A DNA stretch of 64,000 nucleotides, taken from Paramecium tetraurelia. Its lineage: Eukaryota > Ciliophora > Oligohymenophorea > Peniculida > Parameciidae. The notes below the pieces were generated by a model that did not search any database, was not told the DNA's origin, and saw only the letters and a list, made by a program, of their open reading frames with translations. Both the position numbers and the translations under genes were made by a program. This document shows positions 48,126 through 59,290 of this stretch, one piece after another (the stretch's first letter is position 1; the number at the start of each line of letters is the position of its first letter). Location: contig NW_001799625.1 in NCBI RefSeq assembly GCF_000165425.1, forward strand, positions 1 through 64,000, in the 5' to 3' direction.

Positions 48126-50528
48126 ATGCAAACCCAAGACCTCGTTGAATATCTGGAATAAGATGTCAAAAGCTTTAATCAACTCTTCACTTTCCTTCCC
48201 TATCAACCCTCATTCTATAATTACATCACCAAGTATCAATTGAAATCCATTCAAATCGAATTGAAGAGTGAAGAATTCCTACCATCCATCTTCGTTAATG
48301 ATAAATTGCAACATAAAATTAAGTATCATCAGCAATTCAAACAAGCCTATGGGTTAACCAATTCTTTTGAATTCGATAATACAATCTCAATTGATATTAT
48401 TTCTTATGACATAGAAGAAACTTATAAAGAGTAAAGAAACATTAATTATTAATTAGAAAATTGGAAAACGATAACATGTATCCAATCTTATTAAACTTTG
48501 CTGTTGCTAATTCGAATTGGAATGCTGACTCACTTGCTCAATTTTTTAATCAAAAAGCCTGCTCATATAATACAATTAATATTGATCTGCTCTATTTGAA
48601 TTTATTTCGATTTGCTTTGTACTTCTAAAAATGTAATCAAATCACTACTTTTCTGCATTATCCATCCATCAAATTTAGATTATAAGAAATAAGACATACC
48701 AACAAATTTGTAGAAACCCCTTTGACTAAAATGATTACAAAATCCAGATCAAGCCAAAAGAAAGAAAAGGTTCAATACAAATTTGGATTTCTCTCTCTTG
48801 ATCAATCCAATAGGATCTTCCCTTTGATGATTCAAGATCCTCTTATCTTTTAATTGCCATTAATAGGTACTTGGTTATATTCAAATGATGCTTATGATGA
48901 ACCATTAAATAATAGATAATACATATGGACAATGTTAACAGAATATATCTGTAGTCCATATATCACCAGAAGAATCTGCAAAGATTAATATGATTAATTT
49001 CTATTCATTCAATTCCAAAAGAATCAATCTCCATAATTCTTTGAAGTTAGCATACAAGAAGACCCTCAATATAAAATCGTAAGATCTTAGGAGAGAATAC
49101 TTAATCTAGATCATCATCAAATCGATCTAGCCTCTGCTCAGCCTTTTAATTAAATCGAAAAAGTGGCGGATTTATATAATCCTATCAATCATACCAATCA
49201 GATCCCCAACAAGATCTCCGTTAATACTCAAAATATTAATAAACAGAAACTGTAATCTGCAGAACCCATTCAAACTATAGAATAATCATTTTAATAAGAA
49301 AGTACAGTCAAATAGCCACCAGTTCCTTAACCATTGGACTCCAATCAAAGTTATTAATCTGCAAACTTCCCTTAAAATTAGCATCTGACTGAAAGATTGG
49401 TCATCATGCAATCAGAATAGTTGAAATTAATGCAAACTCAAATTATAGATTTGCAAAGAGCTCTTCTTCACTAAGTATGATTAAATTATTAAGTAGATGC
49501 AAAAACCTTAAATATAATAACCCATGAGTCCTCCAAGAAATGAATAGACGTTTCATCCTTCGAATAAGAGAATGGGATTGCCAGTATAGAAGATAGATTT
49601 CTTAAGCGAATAATTGAAATTGAAAACTCAGTCCAAAAAAAAAGAATAGGAGATCGAAGAGATCGCTTAATAGATTTTATGTGACAAGATAGAATCGATG
49701 TAAAATTCTACAAGGAATTCAATTAATAAATTGATCTCATAGAATAATTCAAACAATTCAGACACTTCTAATCAATTCAAAATTTCAACGAATAAAAAAC
49801 AATCCTTAGGCGATTTAATTATATCTATGAAGGATAGTGATATCAAGAGATAAATTAAAAGAAATTAAGCCATGATTTAGGATATCAATGGAAATACACA
49901 AATTGAAAATATTCATCAACAACATTCCTAATCTTTGTCACCATTTTCTTTATAGAATTAACAATCAGATAAGAATCATTATCTATAAATTCAATCCCCA
50001 ACATTCAACTAATAAAAGGATGTTTCATAGTTTAATTATATGACTAACAATACCTTCTAATAAGAAAGTCCAATTAAATATGTTAGAATTGATTAATTTA
50101 CTTAATAATTATATTAGCAATAATAATAATAATAGTTGCAATAATAATAATTAAGTATAATTAACAACAACAGCAATAATAATAGCAATAATAACAGGTA
50201 ATAATAAATATTTGTAGTTTCAATAATAACAATAATAATAACAATAATAATAGCAATAACAATAACAATCACTAAAGAAGTCCTAATAATAGTTACAATC
50301 TTCAAATCTCAAATAATCAGGTTTAATTTCATCGATTTAGAAATCATATAACAAGTATTTAATTAATTTAATGACTTTAGAGAGAATATTATGACCAATA
50401 ATTAATTGGAATAGAGTGCTGGATCTAAAGCAATGCCTAAGATTAAATTTAACTTGAAGGATTATGACGACTCAGATTCAGATGAAGAGGTTAAGAAATT
50501 GTAAATGAAATACCTAAAGAAGAGATGA
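48126..50528 (+). CDS. STIL/Ana2-like centriole duplication factor
   Basis: STIL/Ana2/SAS-5 proteins recruit SAS-6 under PLK4 control to build the centriole cartwheel. After a 26-nt intron (about 48429-48454) the frame reads NMYPILLNFAVANSNW, then YKFGFLSLDQSNRIFPLMIQ, DPLIFQLPLIGTWLYS, and YITRRICKDQYDQFLFIQF. The motif DP.(V/I)(F/Y).LPL(V/I)G.W is the hallmark of the STIL N-terminal domain. A Gln-rich region with likely coiled coil (SEQLKLMQTQIIDLQRALL) fits the STIL coiled coil. The C-terminus (PKIKFNLKDYDDSDSDEEV) is acidic. The (AAT)n microsatellite at 50105-50285 makes the frame of the tail uncertain. Confidence 0.65.
50105..50285 (+). repeat. AAT/AAC trinucleotide microsatellite in the STIL-like gene
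   Basis: Nearly pure runs of TAA/AAT/AAC repeats. In one frame they give poly-Asn, in others poly-Gln or poly-Ile, and the frame in use appears to change within the tract. Such tracts are prone to copy-number change. Confidence 0.8.
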
Positions 50529-51009
50529 TTTTAATTAATTTATATTTTTCTGTTTTTGTAAACATAATTAGTATTTAAATTAATTATATTATTAAAGATA
50601 GAATCAATTGAAACATATCACTTATTAGCTTTATATTTTAGTATTAATTAAAAACAGAATGAATATTTTAATTTTTTGATTAAAGCTTATTTCTAAATTA
50701 CATTTTTTAATTATTAGTTGTTAAGGTTTTAAGAATTAATTAAAATAGTAAAAGAGAAAATCTTTGAAATTGACTAACTATTCATAATTAAATATTTCTG
50801 TTATAAAAATGACTCTATCTATGAGGAAGTCTTGATAAGATTTTACTGTGTTTTATTGAAAGAAATTATATATTTGAAAATAATTAGAAAATAAAAATTA
50901 GTTATGAATTTAAATTTGTAGTAAGTGACATAGAAATTAAAAGTATCACATAATGAGTTTATAGCAGATATCCTAAAATAAAAAAAGATAATTTTAATTA
51001 TTAAAATAA
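50529..51009. other. Intergenic stretch
   Basis: AT-rich DNA between two plus-strand genes; no plausible gene on either strand. Confidence 0.4.
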
Positions 51010-52103
51010 ATGTTATCATTATTGCCAATTTTACTTGGTTAAGTTTTATGCCAATTATGCGAATAACCTATAAGGTATGAATCGTACCAATATTCGATTA
51101 ATATTATTGATCCAAAATCTGCTTAAATATGGAATTATGATGATTTGACAAGTAAGATTGAAATCAAAAAAAATAGGGGTAAATACCAATTGTCCACCAT
51201 TAACATCTGATTTAAAGGATATAGAAAGCTCAGCTATCTAATTGTTAGATTTACAAATAATTTTGGATATACCTGAAAATCTAACAATCACAAGGAATAG
51301 AACAGCTGGCCCAACAGTATAATATTAGACTGATGGAATCAAGATGAGAAGTTAAGGAGTTAATAACTATGTTTCTTATTAATCTTAATTCTTTTAATTC
51401 ACATATGCAGAACATAGCCTCGATTTTCAAACTCAAACTCCTGACGGAGAGTTGCAGATATTTATGATCTAAGATCAATTGTATTCATTGTGTGATATTG
51501 AACCAATATATTCAGTTCTTTCCTTTCCCATTTATAAATTATCTGAATAATAACAGTTAAAATTCAGAGGGTAATTCAACATAAATACTGATACAATAAG
51601 TGATTTCAACTTCAAATAAAATATCTTAGGAACTGTAAAATCAGACATATCTTCTTATATCACCTACAAAGCCCCAATTAACATCCCGTATAGATAATTA
51701 ATAATTGTAGACCTTGTTCAACAGCCTATTGGTATGTGTCCACAAACCCATTATTCTTTCAATAGGACTAATTAGATTAGTTATTGCAATAGAATCAATA
51801 CAATAAAATGAAAAGAGCCGAGTTGTAAAATACTGTTATTTAATACAATAAAGGAGTAAATTATATTATTAAATATAGAAAATATTATTTTATGGAGATA
51901 CTGAATTTGGTGAATATGATGACACTGTTGAATGGGCTGCTACTTGGATAGCATCAATAATACCATGCTTAATCTTTGCTCTCATTGCTTGTGTATATGG
52001 ATAATATGAAATATCAAATATTGGACGATATAGAAGACAAGAAGTCAAGCATGTTGAGCCAGAAATTGAAATGCTCAACTAAGAAGAAAAATAAATATAA
52101 TGA
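51010..52103 (+). CDS. Alpha-carbonic-anhydrase-like type I membrane protein, zinc ligands lost
   Basis: The protein starts with a signal peptide (MLSLLPILLGQVLCQL) and ends with a membrane segment (ASIIPCLIFALIACVYG) and a short cytoplasmic tail. The lumenal domain follows the alpha-CA order: TAGPTVQYQTDG (as in NNGHTVQ), QFFQFTYAEHSLD, ELQIFMIQ, and INIPPCSTAYWYVST (as in SLTTPPC...W.V). In active enzymes three His bind zinc (QFHFHT and LEMHIVH); here all three positions read Phe, while Glu and His of the EH pair are kept. So it is probably non-catalytic, perhaps a binding protein on the cell surface. Introns of 23-29 nt restore the frame; one ends AAG. Confidence 0.65.
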
Positions 52104-52152
52104 ATTATTGTGCTGAATAAATCATTCACTAATTAAATAAAATTATGTAATA

Positions 52153-52525
52153 ATGTCCACCAAATATGAATCAAAACAAATTGATCCCCCCCGGTTCTGA
52201 AAAATTTACATTTCTATTAACGAAAACTGCTGAACCATATGTAGCCTTATTTATTTCTAAACATTTTTTGCTATACTTTTAATAAGTTGATATTCATGCT
52301 CTTGGTAGTGCTATAAATATAGCTGTTAAATGTGCTTGTACTCTTAAAAGAACAGGTATAAAGTATTTGATTTATTATTGAGGAATTGCTACTATTACAA
52401 AAATTGATACACCCTCTTAGACTATAGAAGATCGTGTTGAACCTAAAATCATCATTTCTTTAAGAGTCACCCAAAGAGGTTTAGAACTTTTAAAAGAAGA
52501 AAGTGAAATTAGGAAATAAATTTGA
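52153..52525 (+). CDS. Alba-family nucleic-acid-binding protein
   Basis: Alba proteins bind DNA or RNA as dimers. The frame shows ISKHFLLYF, then VDIHALGSAINIAVKCACTL (the classical ALG.AI..AV motif), GIATITKIDTP and IIISLRVTQRGLEL. An intron at 52356-52382 must be removed to keep the frame and ends GAG. The N-terminal ATG is in frame only if one base of the C7 run (52186-52192) is ignored, so either that run is one too long in the assembly or the start is elsewhere. Confidence 0.7.
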
Positions 52526-52703
52526 AACAATTGTAAATTGCAAATAAATGCTGTATCATATATATCATTTTGTTCATCTAACTAAGTTTAACAATTAAAT
52601 TGGCAAAAACTAAGAAAATTCTAAGTAATTAGTAAATTTAGATATTTTATCAATCGTTTCTGCTTATTTGATTGATTTTTGAAGCTGCTACTGTATTGTG
52701 CAT

Positions 52704-55372
52704 TCAATTACTGATAATAAGTAATTTCTTTTTAATTCAATTTACTTTTCCAAATCTTCTAATTTTTCTTATAAATTCTCTATCTAAAATGCTTAAGCCC
52801 CGTTCTCAATCACTACTTTCCTAAAAAAATCTACTTGGCTCTCTATGTATTCATAATCATCCTTTTATAAATTCAAAAGTTCTAAATCCTCTGTAGAGAT
52901 TTAATTAGAATTCAATGCTTTAGCTTCCATCAATCTCTAATGAAATCTGCTCATATGATAAAATTTACTCATTATAATTAACGTTAATTATTGTTAATAT
53001 CCTTATGAATTAAAACCCATTTATTTTCCTTTCAATATCACATCCAACTAAATCAGCTCTAATTGGCTTCTTAATTTTTAGTATTCCATTCTCTTTTCAT
53101 CTCTGCTCTTATTTATATTCTGAGTTTAAATTATTTCAAACTGCTTTTAGATTAAAATTAATTGTTATTAAGTTTACAAAAACAATCTCTCTTAATCTTA
53201 CTATAAATCAATACTAGCCTTCACTTCTTTGAAAAAACCGAAAAATTATAAGAATCGTTTTATGTTTTCTTCAAACTTATCATTAATCTTCCTTACAATA
53301 TTTTTTATTTTATGATTCCTATACTTAAATTGAATGATTAATTCCTAATTCTCTTAACATAAAATTTCAATCTTCCTTGAAAGTAATAATTATTCTTAAA
53401 ATGCAGTTTCCAAACTACTAAATTTTTGTTGAATATTTAATATTTCAAATTCCAGTTCACATTTCACATTATGATATTATTTTATTAAAATAGTAAGCTC
53501 GAAGTCTAATATCTCTTATTCCTACAAATCGTCTCGCTTATCAATATTGTTTTTAAATAGCTCATCAAACACTTTCAATTATTAATTAATTGAAATCTAT
53601 ATGATGTTTTTTTCTTCTTCTATCTTCTTAGATATTGATTTACAGTATTACTTATTAGTCTAAATTTATTATAGAAGTTCTTCTATTATAGAAAATCTGT
53701 AAAATTGTTTCTAGACTATCAATTCTATTCCATTTTCTATTTGTATTAACTCTTAATCACTAATAAAATTCTTATTCTTTGAGAGCTATATCAAGAATTA
53801 TTTTATGGATTAAAATTAAGATGTAAATTCTTATTTTAATTCTTTCAACTATTACTAATTCTTCAAGCATAATTTATTTGCTAGATTTGATCTTTACATA
53901 TTATCAACCTATTCAAATTAGTGTAGTTCATAATTTTTTTCTTCTAGAATTTCATTCAGAGATCCAATTCTACATTCCAATTCCTGATATGATTAAATTG
54001 TACTTAATATATCAATCGACTTTCTATTTTATTTAAAAATTAAATGAGGAATCTCATTAATTAAATTCTGAATTATGTTTTTGAGAAATTACTGTTTCTC
54101 TAAAATAATTGTTACGAATGAGGCTTAATCAGATTCATCCTAATTTGCAATCATCATCAAATATTTAACATTAATATGTTAGAATTATTGTTAAATTCTT
54201 TTTACATTTTATTCTAATAATGCTTTGATTTTCATCAACTCAGTTATCAATGATTTCTTATAGGCCTAATACTCAGCCTTAATATTTTAGCTAACCTAAT
54301 TTTGTTTATTAAGGGATTAGTTAAATTATAAAATAGAGGGAACATCATTAGAAAGTTTAACATGAATTTATTACTCAATATTTTATATTAGCATCTTATT
54401 CTAATGTTATAATTTTGAATACAAATTGATTTATAATGATCCATATTACCCTATATATTAGGTTGGCTAATAAAGTGTATTCAATTTCAATTCTAGTGTT
54501 TTATGCTTCATCATCAAGTTATCGCAGAGGACTTGTCTTAAATTAAAATAAAATTAATAAGACAAACTATTTAATTCAACTAATTATTAGTTAAATAACT
54601 CTTCGACTTTACTTGAAACAATACCAAAACTGAAATTATCTTAGATGGATTTTTGAAATTCAGTATTTATTTTATTTAAATATTGATACTCTTAATATAT
54701 ATCTTAATTATGTTCCATATCCTTTGTATGATGATAAAGATAATTCAATTAACTTTAAATCTATTATTACTAAAGAGAAAATTAACATATAATTTCTGTT
54801 TATTAATTGGATTGTTGAGTACCAATATAAAATTGATCTTTCTTCAGTAATTTTAAGAACTGCTCTATTGTGAGCTCTTAAGCAAATGCAGGATTAAGAA
54901 AATTAATAATCTCTTATTTTTGCCATTCATAAAGTGGAGAGTGTGTTATAATATGAAATCTTTAGTCTTCTGTAATTTGATTAAATACTATAAATTATCA
55001 CAATAATTTTACAACGAGAATCAATATCAGTCAATATTTGAAAATATAAGTTTCCAAAATTTCTAATTTATTATATGTTAAGCTGGCCTTGATTAATCTA
55101 AACATCTATTTGACCAATTATATCATTATCTCTAAATAATCTAAAGTCAATTCCTTATATTTAGATATTTCCTAAATGATCCTATAAAAATAAATACAGA
55201 TCATAGGTTTTCTATTTGATATTTTTTCTGCAATACTAGTTTTCTACATTGATAAATACCTTGTAAAATATTTTATGTTTCTATTAAAGTGGTAGGGTTT
55301 TGAACTCTTATTTTTGAAAATATTCTTGCCAAAAAATTAATTAATTTCCACACATTTAGATGAGACAGTCAT
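52704..55372 (-). CDS. Long coiled-coil protein of unknown function
   Basis: Coding by ciliate rules throughout, with short introns (one of 25 nt within the DSRL/FNQIT joint near 54990). The N-terminal third includes a helical region reading DFRLFRDNDIIGQIDV and PLYEWQKQEIINFLNPAFAQ. The rest is heptad-like, rich in Leu, Gln, Lys and Glu. It ends LEKQIELKRNYLLSVI. No enzymatic domain is visible. The start at MTVSSKCVEI is uncertain because the join to the first good segment (DHLGNIQIQG) could not be settled. Probably a structural or cytoskeleton-associated protein. Confidence 0.55.
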
Positions 55373-55711
55373 TTTTTGTCTTTAAAAAAGTAAATTACAA
55401 CTTTTCCTTATAATATTCATAATGGACTTAATCGTAAACCAATAGTTGACCTTATAGTGAAACATTTTAATTGATTTCAATTATTAAAACATTTTATTCT
55501 AAAGGTCTCTAAATACCAGAATAAGTTTTGATGTTTCCTCTTTCGTTTTGTTTTTCTAATATTTCAATTTGCTATCCATTTAATAGAAAGACTTAACTTC
55601 TATTTAGAGGAACTTACATTTAGAAAGAAATTTATATAATAAATTATATAATAGATTATTCTTTTTCTATTAAGAATATTTTAACATTCATGCCATTGAA
55701 TATTTATTTTT

Positions 55712-55771
55712 TAATTCTACAATAATTCGCCAAGAAATTATTAATTAAAATATGTAATAAATTGATTAAAT
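55712..55771 (+). repeat. 60-bp direct repeat, left copy at assembly gap
   Basis: An exact copy of 56132-56191. It stands directly before the 150-N gap. Confidence 0.85.
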
Positions 55772-55921
55772 NNNNNNNNNNNNNNNNNNNNNNNNNNNNN
55801 NNNNNNNNNNNNNNNNNNNNNNNNNNNNNNNNNNNNNNNNNNNNNNNNNNNNNNNNNNNNNNNNNNNNNNNNNNNNNNNNNNNNNNNNNNNNNNNNNNNN
55901 NNNNNNNNNNNNNNNNNNNNN
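55772..55921. other. Assembly gap of 150 N
   Basis: Unknown bases. It is bracketed by exact 60-bp repeats, so the gap is probably a scaffolding artefact around overlapping contig ends. Confidence 0.95.
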
Positions 55922-56131
55922 TACTTTACGTTTTTGTTTTTTACTGTTGTTTTACGGTTTTGACTTTACCTTTTTCTTTTGTTTAGAACTTTTACTTATT
56001 TTTTTGGTGGGTACTTAACTTTTTAGAACAGAACACTTATTTAACTACACTTCTCTTCTTAAGCTTATTACTTTTTACTTTTTCAGTTTATTTTTACACA
56101 TTACTTGACACATTGTATTTTTTTTTTTTAA
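55922..56131. other. Strongly T-rich segment of foreign composition
   Basis: About 210 bp that follow the gap and precede the right copy of the 60-bp repeat. The plus strand is very rich in T with recurring TACTTT and GTTTT and poor in A, unlike the A/T-balanced flanks. No gene is visible. Confidence 0.6.
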
Positions 56132-56191
56132 TAATTCTACAATAATTCGCCAAGAAATTATTAATTAAAATATGTAATAAATTGATTAAAT
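56132..56191 (+). repeat. 60-bp direct repeat, right copy
   Basis: Identical to 55712-55771; its end overlaps the first intron of the following kinase-like gene. Confidence 0.85.
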
Positions 56192-59100
56192 AACTTTATA
56201 GGGATATGAGATAGAAAAATATGGGTAATATTTAAGCAGTGATTAATTTAAAGTATATGGAGCGAAAATAGTTTCAACAGGAGAATTAGTAGCTTTAAAA
56301 GAATAATCTCAAATTACAATGTTAGAAGAGAATTTATTAAGACTTCAATAATTAATAAAATAATAACATATTATTGAAATCAAAATTTTTGAAATAAGAA
56401 ATTCAAAAGTGTTTGTAATTATCGAGAAGGTGAAAAAATTATTTAAGGATTATATTTTAGAAAATGAATTCAAATAAAAATAATAAATTGAAAAATGTCT
56501 TTTATTCCTTTAGGTATTTTTTTTGTATTTCTTTAGATAGTTTAAGCTATTAAAGAATTTCATAGATTTGGTATATTTCATAGAAATTTAAAGCCTATCA
56601 ATTTTGTAGTTTGTGAAGATCCAAACAAATCCATTACGGTTAAACTTCTAGACTTTGGACTAATCTAATTTATAACAGGCGATGATTAAAATGACTTACT
56701 TTAATAAGGATCGATTGAATACTTAGCTCCTGAAATTCTAGAACTCGAATAATATTATGACAAGTCAGTCGATGTGTGGTCTCTTGGAGTGATTTGGTAT
56801 TAGATGCTAACAGGATTTGTTCTGTTTCAAACCAACAGAAATTAACTGACTTAAGAACTCATTAATTAATCGATTGAGCAAAATGGATAATAAATAGATA
56901 TGAATATCAAAAATTTCATTAAATAGATGTTGGTAATCAAAAGTTAGGAAAGAATTTCTCTTGAGGTATTAGTTAGCTAGTTGCAAGAAGTTATTCAAAA
57001 CAAATAAAGTGTTATGCCGTAGAACCAAGACTTAGAATAGGTCGATTAATTAAACCATTTCAAAAATAATCTAAAAGAATAACTTGATAACTAATTTAAT
57101 GAAAAATTGGAATAGGCTATCCAAAGAAAAGAAAATTATATGAAAAAAGTAAAGATTGAGATTATAGAAGATGAAATCTATTAAACCTCAAACCATCTTT
57201 TAAATTTTTAGTAGCAGGAAATAAATAATTATTAATTGCATGCTACATCAGAACGTTTCCCTTAGTAGAGTCTGTTAGACAAATGGTAAAGCAGAGATTA
57301 GTAATTTATGTAATTCCAAGAAAAATATGATGCTTAAATCAGACAAATGATGTAAAAATAAGAGGAGAATATAGTAAAACGTTGGAATGAAAAGTCTGAT
57401 TAAATTAATAGAGATATCAAATTATAAGTTAAGTAGCAACTTTTATTAGATTATAATTTATAAATGTCTATTAAGGAAAATTAAATTAGAGGAGAATAAG
57501 TTCCAGTTCCTGATGGCTTAATAATAATATAGAACAATAATAAATAATTAGATTTATTGACCAAATATTTAGATAATTCATGCATTAAAATATAAAAAAC
57601 AGAGAAATATGATCGAATCAGAGAAAAACTAAATTAAATCCAATAATAATTAGATGTAAGTCGAGATACACCTTCATATTAAATAGCTGAAAGAAATAGG
57701 AATTTTTAAAAAGAATTGATTAATATCAAAATTGAGATTGATTCAATTGAAAAAGAAATTGAATTGGAATATTTAGCAAATAAATTATAAAGAGACAAAT
57801 TGAATTTATAAAATAAAAGTTAAAACTTATTTCGAACATATAAAGGGATAGTAGATACTTAAATATTAAAATTGCAATAATTATCTAATTCTAGTACAGA
57901 AACCAATTATAATATTTATTTTAATGATAAAATTGAAAAATTAGGTAGGTAGAAATAAAATTTAGAGGAAAGATTACAATCTCTACTTTAAAATTTTTAA
58001 AATTAATAAATTGAAACTCTACTTCCATCATTTCAAAAGCTTAAACTATTTAATGAAAACCTTAATAATATCATAAGTTAAGAGGAATAGTCAACTTTAT
58101 AACTAAACTCATAATAAATGGTTTATTAATCCCAAAGTTTACCTATTCTGTAGTAAGAAATTTAAGATAAAATAAATTAATAGTTAGACTTATTAGATTC
58201 CATTCATTCATAATTATAATCAACTTAAATTTGTTGTACAAATATCAATATTATCAGAAATTAATAAGAGAGTAAAAGTGAATTGCTTTAAACATTATAA
58301 TTGTAAAATTAAGAATTGCTGGAATGTTAAAAAAAGTTGCAAGAAAATAATCTCGTAATCGAGGAAAATAGAGAAAGATTTAGTTAATAAAAATATTTCA
58401 ATAGTTTATAAATCTTTTCTGAAACTAACTACGAAGAACTTACTTTTAAACTTAAGGAAATTATTAATTTACTCGAGTTAGTAAAGGACAGGTTTCGATA
58501 TTTTGAAGACATCACATTTTATGAGGATATTATTGATAAATGGAATAAGATTAAATCTTATGAATAAAACTTAAAAAATATGATCTAAGAAACAACAGAA
58601 TCGATGTAAAGTTACAACAATCATTAACTAGAAGCATAAATAGATAGAATGGGAGTTTTAATAATTTAGATTAAATAAGGACTTCAAACTATACCAACCT
58701 TGATCTAATTTTAAAGATTTAATCAAGAATATGAATAGAATGAAAATAATTACTTAGAACTCTTCACTTTGATTATTTACATAAAACAATATCATTGCTT
58801 TAGATATATAAATAGATTGTTGTCTCTATAAAATAAAACCTTATCCAGAAAATAGAATTAGACCTTAAGTAAAGCTTAAATTATTTAATAGAATAATTTA
58901 ATGTAAGAAATTCGCGAATATAATCAAAAAAGAACTAGAGTTCACAATTTGATGCAAGAATATTTAACATGCTTAAAAAGATAAAGAGAACACTTTACAA
59001 TTCAATAACATTAAGAGAATAATGCATTTATAAGCAATTTGAATTAAGAATTAGAAAACAAGATTAAATAAAAAATAACAGTAAAGTTACGTAGCAGAAT

Positions 59101-59290
59101 CAATGATTAAGCTCTCGTAAATGCAATTGTTAATAAAATCCAACTCTTTGAATTTTCTCCACTACTCTTATATCAATAAATGGCAACATCATTTGTGATT
59201 TAGTGTTAGCAAGACTGATAATATATTACTTTAATTCAAATTAAATTGTAAACTATAATCAAATATTTAATCAAGATCAATTTAAATTGA
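56192..59290 (+). CDS. Pseudokinase with a very long coiled-coil tail (5' end unresolved)
   Basis: The kinase-like head begins GYEIEKYGQYLSSDQFKVYG after what looks like a 28-nt intron ending at about 56211. The Lys motif is VALKEQ. The catalytic loop reads FHRNLKPINFVV, so Asp of HRD is Asn. DFGL and YLAPEIL are kept, then VDVWSLGVIWYQMLTG. Loss of the HRD Asp argues for a non-catalytic or weak kinase. About 740 residues of Gln/Lys/Glu/Leu-rich coiled coil follow to TGA at 59288. The first exon, with the ATG, is missing or hidden in the 55.7-56.1 kb gap area. Similar in layout to the kinase at 37047, where HRD is intact. Confidence 0.7.

Noticed and set aside
49475-49496. AAG-ending intron of 19 nt in the STIL-like gene
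   Set aside because: A 22-nt version ending in the usual TAG is in the same frame, so this site is not evidence for AAG acceptors.
50114-50305. Minus-strand poly-Leu/Ile/Tyr ORF
   Set aside because: Pure by-product of the (AAT)n microsatellite in the STIL-like gene.
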